DNA of 64,000 nucleotides from Gigaspora rosea (lineage: Eukaryota > Glomeromycota > Glomeromycetes > Diversisporales > Gigasporaceae): NCBI GenBank assembly GCA_003550325.1, contig QKWP01000114.1, positions 35,222 to 99,221 of the forward strand. Direction: 5' to 3'. The first letter of the stretch is position 1; every line of letters begins with the position of its first letter. A program made the translations under genes and the position numbers. Below are positions 34,461 through 46,661 of the stretch, in pieces. The notes under the pieces are model-generated. The model worked only from the letters and a program-made list of their open reading frames with translations, was not told the origin of the DNA and ran no database searches.

Positions 34461-34520
34461 GTAATAAATAATTGACTTACATGTCCGTGCAGCGGCACAT
34501 GTAAGCCAATCATTTACTTT
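34461..34520. repeat. 60-bp imperfect palindrome
   Basis: ATTGACTTACATGTCCG on the left pairs with CGGCACATGTAAGCCAATCA on the right, around GTGCAG. It is probably a minimal MITE. Confidence 0.6.
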
Positions 34521-34557
34521 GATAGAGAAAATTTAATGCATTAATTGTCGCATGACC

Positions 34558-34705
34558 AATATTTATACCAGTACGATCACATGAAATGTGGAGGGATGGT
34601 TCCATTCAACTTTTTGGTGAGCTATATTTTAGAAGGTATTATGTTATTTCTTTTTTTTCCGTTTATGGTATAGTTCAAGTGGTGAGAACATATATTCGCT
34701 ATTAA
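34558..34705 (+). repeat. Dispersed repeat ACCAGTACGATCACATGAAA, copy 1
   Basis: The block ATACCAGTACGATCACATGA ... GGATGGTTCCATTCAACTTT ... GTTTATGGTATAGTTCAA recurs at 57826-57970 (+), in part at 58213-58275 (+), and inverted at 60966-61010. Family unknown. Confidence 0.7.
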
Positions 34706-36223
34706 TTTAATTTACTTGCGGTTTAATAATCTATGTTTTAGTATTAGATGATAAGCTTTGTTTATTTTGTGGCTATCTAAGTCATTCCTAAATTTTGAAA
34801 CGACGTACATTATTTCTCAATTGGTGAAAAATCAATTATATTACCAAGTGATAAAAATGATACGACCATTAATAACATTACTTGTATCATAAACGTTCAT
34901 TTGCATAAATAAAAAATAAATAAATGCACAACAGTAAAAAATTCGCATTATTAAAAAATTTTACCAATTTTTACATTACCACTAGAACGTACTCACATCA
35001 TTTTGTACATAGTAAATTACTTCTTTTGAGCCTGCCACTCTTCTTTTTCTTGCAAAGTTGATGTAAGTTTCCATTTGAATTAACATCCGAATAGACGTTT
35101 TCAATAATTTCCAGGGCTAATATGCTTTTAAAACACTCTATTCGTGAATGTTATTCATGAATGTATTCATTAATGTATTCATTAATGTATTATGAATGCC
35201 GTCATCAAGCTACTGTTTGCAAGATAAAACAATACCATATACAAATCTTTTTATGCATGCTAAAATTTTATTATTATTAAAAAAAAAGCATAAGCATAGT
35301 AAAAAAAAAAGCTTTCACTAAGTTTTTGTCTTGATTAGCATGCTTTGTCACCTGATACACAGAACAAATTATAAAAATTTTAGGCTATTTTCAAAAGAAT
35401 TTTAAAAAATTATGAGATATCCAATATTTAAAATTTAGTTATATGATTCGCTTGGATTTTTAAGTGCAGTTAAACATTAATTATATTTATTTCGATCCAT
35501 TAAAGAATGTTTATTTTTCCATTGACTTACAAATGTTTCTAATTTTTTATCAAAGATATTACGAGCCAGAAAGTTGTATCATTCCATATTAAGAATTTAA
35601 TAATGAAAAAATAACAAAGATTTGTTTAAAAAGCTTAATTTTTTTTATATATGAATTTATATAATTAATATGCCATATGCTATAGCAATATATTTGTAAC
35701 ATAATAAAATTTAAATAATTATAAGTTCTAATCTTTTATTAAATTTTGTAGTAATAATAAAATTTAATATATAATTTAATTGAATTAAGAATTGACCTAA
35801 GTTATGAAATTTAAGGATGACGTAATCAATTCAAAATCGACCTAAATGGCGAAATAACAGAACAGTTGTATGATTTCTTGGCATTAAAGCATGGTTTTCT
35901 TGATGTCGCTTATGCTGATTTTTTTTTTAAAAAAATCCCATTTTAATAGTTGTAAAAATTTACGTTTGTTCATTTTTGGGAAAGGAGTGATTTTCAATTT
36001 CTAATATAATATTGAGCGACGTAAGGCATGACGCCATAAATTTAAAGCAAGGACGTTTTAAATGCTAGTCATTAGGCATTCCTATTACGACATTCTTTAT
36101 CATCTGAAATTTTTAACGGTGATTATTGCGATACAGCATTTTTGATATTGCGACATTTTGAACTTTTCATATGATTGTTAAATCTGTAATTTCCTGACTA
36201 ATGTCGTAACGTGACATTATTTT

Positions 36224-36280
36224 AAATGCCACGTGATTTTACTGGTCCTGCGCGGCATCACATGTCGCGCAGCTATCCTT
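36224..36280 (+). repeat. GC-rich hairpin repeat, copy 1
   Basis: A CACGTGATT lead is followed by TACTGGTCCTGCGCGGCATC and CGCGCAGCTA. The stem CTGCGCG/CGCGCAG is perfect. A near-identical copy is at 60204-60257. It is strikingly GC-rich against the background. Confidence 0.7.
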
Positions 36281-36665
36281 ATATGCAAAAAAAAGTCCTA
36301 GAATTACAAATTTCTGATGACGTTCATAATAATGATAATGTAAGGTACAATACAGTAATATGTATTTATCATTATCGTTATGGAAAATGAAACATATCAT
36401 GACATTGTCATGCGTGCGCGAGATTGCAGTACAAATAATTTTGCATCGTTTTTAATAATTGGCTAAAATTTAAAAGCTACCTTACTTTAAATGGCAAGCC
36501 AATGATTATGAAGCAATACACTATACATATAGGCGCCAACTTTGAGTGCTTATATAATCAGCTGATCTTTGTATAATTGATTTTGATTGGTTAAAAATCT
36601 TTATGTTTTCTTTTTTTTTTGTATTAAACGCCAATTTTTGAACTCATATAAACTTTAATCCTTTA

Positions 36666-36765
36666 TAACTTCTTCAAACCAAAAAATAAAAAATCCTCTG
36701 ACAGAAATATAGTTTATCTAAAAATCTATCAATTTGTCAGAGGGTTTTATGATTTAAAGAAGTTA
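36666..36765. mobile_element. 100-bp foldback MITE
   Basis: The left TAACTTCTTCAAACC and the reverse complement of the right end TAACTTCTTTAAATC are inverted, with a shared CCTCTGACA block inside each arm. Confidence 0.65.
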
Positions 36766-36977
36766 AATAGACATTGGATGTTACATGCTGTACCGCACTG
36801 TACCAAGGCTTTTGGCCACATCATAAAATTGAACAGAGCCATCTCCACAATTCATGTGGGTTAGTAAATTTAATAGAGACGTCAAGTCTCAGCATCAGCT
36901 GTGATAATTAAAATAAAAATATATTGATTTTCAAAAAAAAACAGTATACGGATTATAGTGTTATACTTAGCACTAAT

Positions 36978-37252
36978 TAGGGTTCCTCAAATTCAAATCA
37001 AATCAAACATTGGATCAATTTGAATTTGATCAAATCAAATTGATCCTGATTTGAATTTGATTTGATTCAAATATTTGAATTTGAATTTGAATTTTTAATA
37101 GTAATTTTCAAATAAAATCAAATATTTGTCAAATCAAATCAAATTTGACCATATTTGAATTTGATCAAATCAAATATAGTCAAATTTGAATTTGAATTTG
37201 ATCAAATATTTGATTCAAATATTTGAAGATCAAATCAAATTGCAGAACCCTA
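36978..37252. mobile_element. hAT-type MITE built of TCAAATCAAA repeats
   Basis: The ends are TAGGGTTCC and GAACCCTA. GCACTAAT is directly duplicated at 36970-36977 and 37253-37260 (8 bp, hAT-like). The 275-bp body is almost entirely CAAAT/ATTTG words (AAATCAAATC, TTGAATTTGA), so it folds on itself in many registers. It is the same family as the outer element at 50958-52473. Confidence 0.85.
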
Positions 37253-37484
37253 GCACTAATATTGTAATCATATCACATTCCTGGTTTTAACATAACAACA
37301 TCATGCAGCGCTACCTTAGTTGAGTATATGTTGGAGTTAGAAAAGTCTATTATGTAACAAATTGTAAAGGAAACCTTTTTGTTAGGCCAAAAAGATGATT
37401 TCAAAGTGAGCATTTGTTTTAAATTTCTTTACATTACACCTGATCCTGATTTTTAATTGGCTAATTTACAGCAAAAATCACATG

Positions 37485-37605
37485 AACAAAAATCTATTCT
37501 ACATGGTATTGTTATACAGTATTTTGACAAGAGAAGGTTGTATATAACAAAAATCTATTCTACATGGTATTGTTATACAGTATTTTGACAAGAGAAGGTT
37601 GTATA
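37485..37605 (+). repeat. Perfect 61-bp tandem duplication
   Basis: The unit starting AACAAAAATCTATTCTACAT occurs twice head to tail (37485-37545, 37546-37605) with no visible difference. This implies a recent replication slippage. Confidence 0.85.
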
Positions 37606-37780
37606 TTTGACACCAGAACTTTTTTTAATGATATAGTTCAAAATTTAAAGGTACACAGGACTTAGTTTACTTTTTATATTACAAATTGTGTTACATAATT
37701 TAAATAATAATACATACAGTGTTATCAAAGTAATATAGGTGGTTTGAAAATAAGAGAAAGGAAATAAAAAGTATTTTAAC

Positions 37781-38008
37781 CAGTGTTTAAAATTCAAATT
37801 TGGTTTTATGTTCTCAAAAAGAACATTATTAATTTCTTAATGTTCTTAGTAAAATTTTAATGTTCTTTATATAGAAAAATTAAATTTTTTTTATATTAAA
37901 AAAATTTATTGAATGTTCTCAAATAGAGAACATATTTTAATAATTTATGTTCCCAAAAATTGTGTAATGTTCTCTGAGAACACTGAGAACCTTGAATTTT
38001 AAACACTG
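37781..38008. mobile_element. hAT-type MITE with CAGTGTTTAAAATTC ends
   Basis: Terminal inverted repeats CAGTGTTTAAAATTCAA are flanked by the exact 8-bp direct repeat ATTTTAAC (37773-37780 and 38009-38016). The interior is rich in TGTTCTC/GAGAACA words. The 228-bp element has no ORF. Confidence 0.9.
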
Positions 38009-38016
38009 ATTTTAAC

Positions 38017-38967
38017 TAATTGTGGATTGGAAATTGTTATTAAAATGATACTAGTGCTTAAGATAATAAGAAGCATTTAAATGGTTTTTGAGACTAATAT
38101 TATTTCAAATAGATCATTAGTGCTATTTTTATGGAGTAAAAAAAATCAATTTACTTAACTTTTTTAATAGGGTTCTTAAAAAACTTTGCTTTTAAATTTT
38201 TACTAAATTAATATTTTTATCTTGATCAAATCTATTAAAAATTCATTTTTGCAAAACTAATTATTGAAAAAATTGGTTAATACTTTAATAATTAATTGAT
38301 GTACTCTTCCTAATATAATTCTTTAACAACTATTGCTTTTTAATATTTAATTAAAGTAATATTCCTAATAAAGTTCTAAAAACTATACTATTATTAAATA
38401 AAAATATTGCCAAAAAATATAATAGTCTTATTATTACTACCCAATCTGCTTTAAAACCAATATATAATATAATTTTAAAAATAATTAGAAATAACTTGAA
38501 CAAATGTTTCTAATGCATTTTAGATTTTAATTTTGGTTTTTTTTTTACATATTTAAATATTCAAATATAAAAAAAGGCTTCAAATATATAGTTTTGGTAG
38601 CATTTTATAAATCAAAATAAAAATTAAAAAATTTAATTAATATCATACTTATATTTAAAATTCAGGACAATATTGTCATATATCTTTAGATAATTTGGTA
38701 ACTAATTTACTATTAATATTATAAAATTAGCATAATCTCTTATATAATATCTTATATAATATATCTAATTTAAAATCTAAATTTCGTGTTAATTTTTTAT
38801 TATATCTACAAAAAATCTTTTAATATTAGTGTATATACAAATAAATTTTAAGTTTCTTGTATTTAATCTTTTATAACTTTAAATACCAAATTTGAAATTA
38901 ATTAGTATTTGTTATATATATATAATTTTATATTATTTTTTAAAAATATTTGTATAATATGAGTTTT
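38017..38967. other. Gene-free, extremely AT-rich stretch
   Basis: No ORF of note. A short CTTATATAATAT tandem (about 38739-38762) is the only structure seen. Confidence 0.45.
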
Positions 38968-39316
38968 ACTAAAGCACACCTATGGTGTTTTACACCATGT
39001 TGCACAAAACGATTAGAACAGCCAATCAAAATTTAAGATCAGGTGTAAAATAAAATTTCATTTCTTTGTTTATTTTTTTAAAAAACGTTCATATCTCAAA
39101 ATTTTACTTATAAAATTACCTTTGGGGCTCTAATAAAAAAAATTCCTTGCCAAATTTTGTATATACTAATGCCCCTGATAAATCCCAGGCCTTACCCTAA
39201 CCCTAAAGTAATTAAAATTTATTTTTTGTTTTATAAAAGTTTATTTTTTTGTTTTTTTACACAGATTTGAAAATCTAATTTACCTATGGTGGTAAAATAC
39301 CATAGGTGCGTTTTAT
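38968..39316. mobile_element. MITE with GCACCTATGGT ends and telomere-like core
   Basis: The left TAAAGCACACCTATGGTGTT and the reverse complement of the right end TAAAACGCACCTATGGTATT are inverted. The right end is itself a small palindrome (ACCTATGGTGGTAAAATACC). The interior has CCCTAACCCTAA at 39194-39206. No ORF. Confidence 0.75.
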
Positions 39317-39341
39317 AATAATTGATATAATATATACAACA

Positions 39342-39644
39342 AGGAGGTTGTTAAATATCGCAGGTTGCTATATAGCAGTTAATATGATTGACCAATTAGA
39401 TCACAGGATCTTGTGTAACAAAATGAACAAAAAATTAGGAAAATTACAAAAAAATCAAAAATTTTAAATACTTGAAATTTCATTAAGTAAACTAGTCTTG
39501 GGCTTCTAATTAAAAGTTTTTAGCACTTAATTTTGCATATATATATGCACTCTCTAACCTAATATTAATACTAGTTCGGACCTAGCCCTAACTAATAATC
39601 ATTTTAATTTTTTTCAATATTAACCTGCGATATCACAACCTGCT
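39342..39644. mobile_element. MITE with ATATCGCAGGTT ends
   Basis: The left AGGAGGTTGTTAAATATCGC and the reverse complement of the right end AGCAGGTTGTGATATCGCAG are inverted. The interior carries a single CCCTAAC motif near 39587. It lies directly beside the preceding MITE. Confidence 0.7.
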
Positions 39645-40858
39645 AAATTTATTAAAATCTAACAACAAATCTTATTTTAATAAATATTTTTAATTATACT
39701 GTATTAATTTTACTAAATATTATTCTAAATATTTTAACTTCTTTATTTTGTATAACAAATAAAATTTAGTAAATTACTTTAGGTTTTTTACATTTTTATA
39801 ATTTTACAAAAAAATTTTAAAGAAGATTAAGTAAATATATTGTAAAGCAAAGAAATGCTTCAAGTTTATTTAGTGACTTTGTCCATTTTAATAAAGAAAT
39901 AATTTATTTAAGTTTCTTAGAAAATGTTTAGCCAATTATATAATGATCTACAAAATCTAAGTATTTAAATTTCTTATTATTCTCAAAACTTCTCATATTT
40001 ATATTATAATAGTCAATAGATTTAAATTAAGGTAAAATCTAGTTGGTGCCCCTATGCACTTTGTGCCCCTATCACATGATTATATAGTATATAAATCACA
40101 TGATCATGTAATATATATGATCTACATATCGATGTGTAATACACTTTACTTTACTTATCGTCATATACTCATACGATTTTTTATTTATACAATACACTTT
40201 TTTCACCAAAATTTCTTGCAAATATAGTCTTAAGATCCTTTTTCTTACTTGAACAAGGGTATTATTCTTTTAGAGCGGTATTATCTATATTCTTTTTGTA
40301 TACAGTATACATACGCTTAAAAAACGCAGTCTCGTTCAAGGATTCGTGAATTGCAAACTACCTATTTTAAAGTAAGGTAGTGGTGTTTATTGTATTAAGT
40401 TTGACACAAAAAAGCAGCAGGTAATAATATATAACAACAGTAAACTTTGAACTTGTTCAAGAATTCAATATACTTACACACCAAAGATATAAGTGCCGGT
40501 CTCCTTAAGAATTCGTGAATTTTAGACTACCCTTTTTTTAAGAGTACGATAGTGGTATTTGATATATTGATTTCAACACAAGAAAGTAGCAAGTAAAAAG
40601 AATAACAAACGTTGATTTTGATTTTTGTTAAGAATTCATGGATTTTAACTTGTAGCTTGTTTTTTTTCTTGTAGTTGAACGAGTGGTACAGATCCAGTGC
40701 AGGAGGCATAAAGAACCTAAGCCTAATTTATTTTACAAGAATTTGTAGCTTTTTTTTTTGGTAGATGAATAGGCAGTTTTTAGTGTAAAATAGTTAGTAT
40801 AGACAGCTCAATACTAAGTTTCGAAGAAGTAGGCAACGAAATCAAAATTAACGATAGT

Positions 40859-43456
40859 ATGGATAGCACAATACTAAGTTTTGAAGAAATAGCTAACAAA
40901 ATCGAAATTAATGAAGAACAAGAGAATAGTAAAGCTAGCCAACTCTATATAGGAAAGTCATTTTTGTCATGGGATGAGGTAACCCTATTTTTAAACGAGT
41001 ACTAAAAACAGCAGGGCTTTGGCTATCGCAAAGGTCATTCTAAAAAAATAATGATCGTGATGTTATGAAGCAAACATTTCTCTGTCAACTTTTGTTATAA
41101 ATAAAACAGCACCACTTGAGGAACAACATAATACACAATTATGCAGAGTAGGTTGTCCATGGTATGTTAACATTAATAAGAATGATAGTGGCTATTATAC
41201 TGTTACTTCACTTGTTAATGAGCATGAAGGACACGTTTTATCCCCTGACACAGCACACTTGTTACCTCAATTTTGGAAGTTATCTGAGTTAATGCTTGAT
41301 GGCATTAAGTTTTGGACATTAGAAGGGAACATAATGGCACAACAACAGTATCAATTGCTCTTAAGCAAATATAAACAGTACATTGGCAAAAAAGATTTGT
41401 ATAATGCCATCAGTCAATTTCGTACCAAAAATTACTGGCACTCAATAATGCTAGTAATTTGGTGAATGATTTACTTATCAAAAAACTGATGATTCAGGCT
41501 GGGTTGTTGAATATCAAGTGGATCCAGTAACATGAGCACTTACACACTTTTTTGGATAGAACCACATCAACTTGAATTATATGCACATTATGGATCTGTT
41601 GTCACTTACAATAACACAGCAAAAACAAATGTTTACAACCTACCATTATCATTTTTTATAGTCGTAGAAAATAACTATAATTCAAAACCAGTCGCACAAG
41701 CATTTATTGAGGATGAGTCATTAGAATCATATTCATGGACTCTGCACATGTTTTCTCAAGCAGTTTCTCTCCTACCACCAATTATAATTATGGATGCTGA
41801 TCCAGCTATGGATGCAGCACTTGAGCAAACATATCCATCAACACAACACCTATATTGTATATGGCACATTGGTCAGAATGTTTTAAAAAATTTGAAAAAT
41901 AAGTTGTCAACAGAATATGAAAGTTTTGCTAAGGCTTTTTATCAATGTTGGAATAGACTTGAAGTTGATAATTTTGAGCGTCAATATTCTGAACTAGTTG
42001 AAAGTTATCCTATTGTACAAAAATATCTTAGGTATTTGTACAAAAGTAGGAAAGCATTGGCATAGTGTTATACGAGTTCCTATTTTACTGTAGGTATGCA
42101 ATCGACAAGTCGAGTTGAAAGCATCAATAATGCCATTAAAACAAAGTTGAGTCAACGATCAGTAACATTGTTTGAAGTTAGTAAGTGTATTACAAAATTT
42201 TTACAGAAACGCCAGGCTAATAGTGAGTTCATATCATGGAAGGAGTCAATGCCACTTATATCAACGCCAAATATTTACAACACAATTTTTTCAGATGTTA
42301 ATGCTAAACTTTGTACTTTTATAACTTTACCGATTGTTAGTAAAATACGAGAACAAATGAATCTTAGTCTTTTGTATTGTGCAAAGAAATCATCCAATGA
42401 TTTTCCTCTCAAACAAGATAGCGAAGTGGACTGTGGGACATCGTGCTTAGATAAAGTCTTTGATTTACTTCAAGTAAGCACGAGCAAAATTTTCTGTGAA
42501 TTTTATAGTCAAATTGTTTTTATTTGGGAAGTGCAACATGTAAAATATCCAGATATTCCACACTTCATCTTTCTTTTATCAAATAGTAGTTACCAATGCA
42601 CTTGCAAATTGGCCATGACTTTGGGTTGGGTTTGTTGACACTTCTTTAATATTATGATTATGACTTCATCAGCAAAATTTCATATTAGCATGATCAATCG
42701 ACATTAGTACAAGGACCAATTTTACAACAGTGATGTTGACAATAGGCAATTTATTCAGCTAGGAAATTCTAATAATAATTATTATCATTTTCCTACAAAA
42801 TGGACACCCAACTTAAGTATTGATATACACAAATTTTCATGTAATGAAATAGAACAAGTACAATCTCGTTTAAAAGAAAAGCAATGCTATGCTAAGGTTT
42901 TTGGACTTGCCAAAGCACTAGTAAATAAAACTATTGATTTGGAGTTGGATAAAAAGTTAATTGCACTACTAGAGGAGTTTAAGAATAATGAAATTATGCC
43001 AAGTCTTTATTCACAACATCAAAATAATAAGATACAAAGGGAACTTACGCAGTAATTAGATTCTAATAGTTATGTAGAAATTAAAAATCTATCAACTAAG
43101 AAAAGGAAAGGGTGTCCACGAGGTGCACAATGTATTCTATCTAGTATTGAAGTTAATCAGTTGTAACTAAATCTAGAAGTAATAGGTGTAAGTATTGTGG
43201 TGAGCAAGGTCATAATATAAGAAGCTGTGAAAAGAAGCATAATGATTTCGAATTAGAAAGTGATAGTTCTGATTTAGAATCAGAAAATGATAATGAAAAT
43301 TTAAATGAATCAGAATTAGAAAATGAAGAAAATCAAGTTCCAAAGCGAGCATGACATAATGATGGCTTATCCGTAGGATTGGGAACCAGAACTGTTAAAT
43401 GTACATATTGTGGTGAACAAGAACACAATATAAGGCATTGTGAAAAAACAAAATGA
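40859..43456 (+). pseudogene. MULE transposase, decayed
   Basis: The N-terminus (MDSTILSFEEIANKIEINEE) is preceded by a near-copy of itself. A DNA-binding-like part follows (LCRVGCPWYVNINKNDSGYY, then TSLVNEHEGH). The MULE catalytic core has GSVVTYNNTAKTN, where the first catalytic Asp is Asn, then IIIMDADPAMDAAL with the second Asp kept and CIWHIGQNV. A SWIM finger (CTCKLAMTLGWVC, stop, HF) and two C-terminal CCHC zinc knuckles (CKYCGEQGHNIRSC, CTYCGEQEHNIRHC) follow. Lesions: a stop near 41006, a frameshift near 41440, a stop before the start at 41532, an in-frame TAG at 42063-42065, a TGA inside the SWIM motif near 42636, and further stops and shifts. It is not functional. Confidence 0.85.
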
Positions 43457-44050
43457 AGCTTGAGATTTGCTAGTAATCAAGACAGGTTTATGGTAGATTA
43501 GTGGCTATCAAAGTAATTTTATGTTAGAAGGTTAACTGTACTGTCAATTTATACTTGAATACTTGCTTTTTTCTATTTTTAATTAACTTTATTAAGTAAC
43601 ATATTCCTAGTGCTGATGAGAATAATAATGGATGAATATAATGTTTTATAATCTGTTTTTATCACTCTTTATTATGATCGGTTAATGGGCTTATATTATT
43701 AGTTTAAAATTTCACTCTTAGAGTTGGTAAAATTTGAGTGTTTTTTTAATTTCATTTTACATTACACAGGTTTTAGGTAGCAAAATGTTTTAAGTTGGTA
43801 CTGGCATTTGCAAATAGCATGCCAATTATATTGCAATTTGCAAATGTGATTATTGTAATTTTATTTTAAGATTTTGCTATGAATTTCTAGGGTATGTATT
43901 ATATATAGTTATATATTATTGATTCAATTGTGCTTTAAATGGTATTAACTTGTATAATTGTCAGGTTAGATATCAACAAATTTTAAATTTTTTTATCATT
44001 GAATGGTGCTATGATTTGAAACATACGTGCTTATGTAAATTGGTTTTCTA

Positions 44051-44180
44051 GAGAATGGAATTTAAGTGGATTTGGAATTTTTTAGTTAAATTAGCGTTAG
44101 GGTTAGGGTGTATATATGATAAATTAACCCCAAAAATGGGTTTTATATATAAATTCTGAATCTACTTAAATTCTGTTTTC
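44051..44180. mobile_element. Small MITE with telomere-like core
   Basis: The left GAGAATGGAATTTAAGTGGA and the reverse complement of the right end GAAAACAGAATTTAAGTAGA are inverted. Two TTAGGG units lie at 44097-44109. It is inserted within the 3' region of the MULE. Confidence 0.7.
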
Positions 44181-44293
44181 ACCTACAATATATAAATAAA
44201 ATTTGTGTAATATATAAAATTTGTATAATATATTATATATAATAAATATATGATCATGTGATAGGGGCACAATGTGCATGGGGCACCATCTAG

Positions 44294-44890
44294 TCCAGTT
44301 CTATTAATTAATAAATTATTTAAAACAAATTTAAAAAAAATCTATAAACAATTAAAACAAAGTAATAATTTTTATTTAATTTTTTACTTACATTTTTATA
44401 CAACAAAAACTTTTGCTAATAGTTTTGTATCTACTATTATAAATATATATATTTTTCTAATTATATTTATTTTTATTGTAAAATAAGAAAATTTCTTATT
44501 TAAATTACTTTATATTTGCAAATATTAAAAAAGCAAATATTTTTTAAATTACAAAAAAATAAAACTAGATACTTATTGTATTTTTTTTATTTTTGAAATA
44601 GAATTATTATTTAATTTAATAATAAGAATAAAATGGATTTCTACAAAAATAAACATTAATTAGGTTGTTAACAGGTATTTTAAACCTTACAAAATCATTA
44701 TATTTTCTATTTGCTTTTAGATTTATATATACAATTAGCAATTATAGGTGTTAAGAATAGTTATTGTTTTTCTGTCATTATTTATTACTAGACAAAAAAT
44801 TACAAATTAGTGTTATACAACTTTATAATTCTATTTATATTTGAAAAAAAATATAAATATGTGCAGAATTTATATTTTATATAAATGATG
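44294..44890. other. Gene-free, extremely AT-rich stretch
   Basis: Nothing recognisable. A 70-codon ORF across the MULE right end (44274-44486) is not credible. Confidence 0.45.
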
Positions 44891-46036
44891 ATATATTGTG
44901 ATCTAGCTATCAAAATTGAATAATTTTATACTAATTAGTTCATCTCGATAAGATAAATAGAATAGTACAAAAAACAACTAATTCTGACTGCTAGATTACA
45001 AAATATATTGATTGACTACAATACTTCAACTTTCCTATATAATAGCTAAATAAAAAATATAAAGTTATCACATAATCTTAAAATTTTGCTCAAAAATCTG
45101 ATTTTGAACTCGATTCAAATACAATAAAGTTTAATAACTATGAATAAGGTGGATATGGGTATTATGGCACACTAACAATTATGACGCACATGAAATATCT
45201 TGTAATTCAGCAATTAGAATCAGATGATTTTACTACCATTCAATTTGCCTCGATGAAACGAATTGAATGGTAGTAAAATTATCTGATCTAATTACTGAAT
45301 CACAAGAAATTGATGCCTAAATAAATAAATAAAATATTTAATTTTTAAGCTTTAATAAAAACCTAATCGTAGAATGTTAATAGTGGCTTTTTTATTAAGT
45401 AAATCAACCTTCATTATTAAGACAATTTTGATCATTATAATAAATTCTACTTATCTCTAAATTTTCATAAAAATTGAATAATTTTTTACTAATAGACATT
45501 TGTAAAAAAAACTTATTGCATCATAATAGATTCTTTGGGTACAAAAATGTATTTTATAAAAATCAGTTAATAAAAAATTATCTGATTTTTATGAAAATTT
45601 AGAGATAAGTAGAAGATATAACGATGAATAAAATTATCTTACTAATAAAGGTCGATTTACTTAATAAAAAATTTTCTAACAACACATCAAATTTATTTTT
45701 TTAAGTCTTTTAAAATTTAATCTTTTATTGCTTGTAACTTGTGAAATGGTGATTAGAATAAAAATTGATTTAGGTACTATTCAACTCATCTTATTGAGAC
45801 AAATCAAATAGTACCAAAAATGTTCAATTCTAATTACTAGACCACGATATATCTTGTGTGCGTCATATTTGTAAATGTATAATAATTTGTTGATTTTTTA
45901 GCTTTTATTTTAATTTGCAATATCATGAGATCTAGTAATTAGAATCAAACGATTTTGGTACTATTAGATTTGTCTTGATGTAACGAATCGAATAATACCA
46001 AAAATGTTTGATTTTGATTCTTAAATCATGTGATAC
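44891..46036. repeat. Cluster of related hairpins
   Basis: Four stem-loops of one family lie at about 44891-45010, 45193-45312, 45731-45860 and 45920-46036. They share arms like AGTAATTAGAATCA and TAGTACCAAAAATGTTTGAT around a TCTCGATGAAACGAAT-like loop. An unrelated 171-bp foldback (45444-45614, arms TTCTACTTATCTCTAAATTT) sits among them. TGACGCACA-type outer motifs occur at about 45182 and (inverted) 45860, hinting at a larger element around the centre. Confidence 0.65.
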
Positions 46037-46112
46037 TGGCCATAAAAGTTAGCTGCACTATAATACTTATACTCACCTTATATTATTTCTAAAGCTACAA
46101 ATGAAAGTGATA

Positions 46113-46291
46113 CAGTCAGACCTTTCTAATTGCATAGCATTGGGACCATAGTAAAAATTTTCAAAAATATACATTTAGAGAGGTGAAAATCTATAAGTGT
46201 TATATTAAGTTGGGCTGAAAAAATGTTATGCATTTAGGGGATTTTACTTAGATATGCATTTAGAGAGGTTGTATTTAGGGAGGTCTGACTG
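46113..46291. mobile_element. pogo/Tc1-type MITE, CAGTCAGACC ends, copy 2
   Basis: Inverted ends CAGTCAGACC, TA on both sides (46111-46112, 46292-46293), with interior GGGACCATAGTAAAA and repeated GCATTTAG words as in the copy at 15482-15677. Confidence 0.85.
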
Positions 46292-46661
46292 TAATAATTT
46301 AATAAATACTGGCAAAATAAATTAAACAGCTAATAAATGTTCAGGTTGAATCTACAATAAATTAGGTTTCATTTGCACTCTATTTGTTTTACTTTATAGT
46401 ATCTCTGATAAACTTATTTTGCTTCATATCACTTTTAATATAGTTATAATTGATTAATAATTAAATATAAGGTGCTATATTGATCAATATAGATTAAATA
46501 GATTATATCTATATTCAGAAATCCCAAATTTGAAAAAACACTGACTGACAACTTATTTCTTATTACTAAAAATACAAAAGTTTGACTACTAAATATATTA
46601 GTTTTAAAATTAGACTATAATTACTGAATATAATCTCTATATTAAAACACTATTATCTAAA

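Larger units (their letters stand above)
33778..36223. other. Long gene-free stretch with repeat fragments
   Basis: Short minus-strand ORFs at 33790-33972 and 34031-34282 have no family signal. The stretch holds a 60-bp palindrome and a dispersed repeat, both listed separately. A small (ATTCATGAATGT)-like tandem run lies at 35150-35200. The rest is AT-rich with no gene seen. Confidence 0.45.
40039..44293 (+). mobile_element. Mutator-like element (MULE), 4.3 kb
   Basis: The inverted ends CTAGTTGGTGCCCCTATGCA (left) and CTAGATGGTGCCCCATGCAC (reverse complement of right) both continue into TTGTGCCCCTATCACATGAT. The ends bracket a decayed MULE transposase (40859-43456). Subterminal direct repeats with AAGAATTCGTGAATTTTAG-like words lie at about 40335, 40450, 40505 and 40625. 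No clear 9-11 bp target duplication was found. A small MITE (44051-44180) sits inside the 3' part. Confidence 0.85.
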
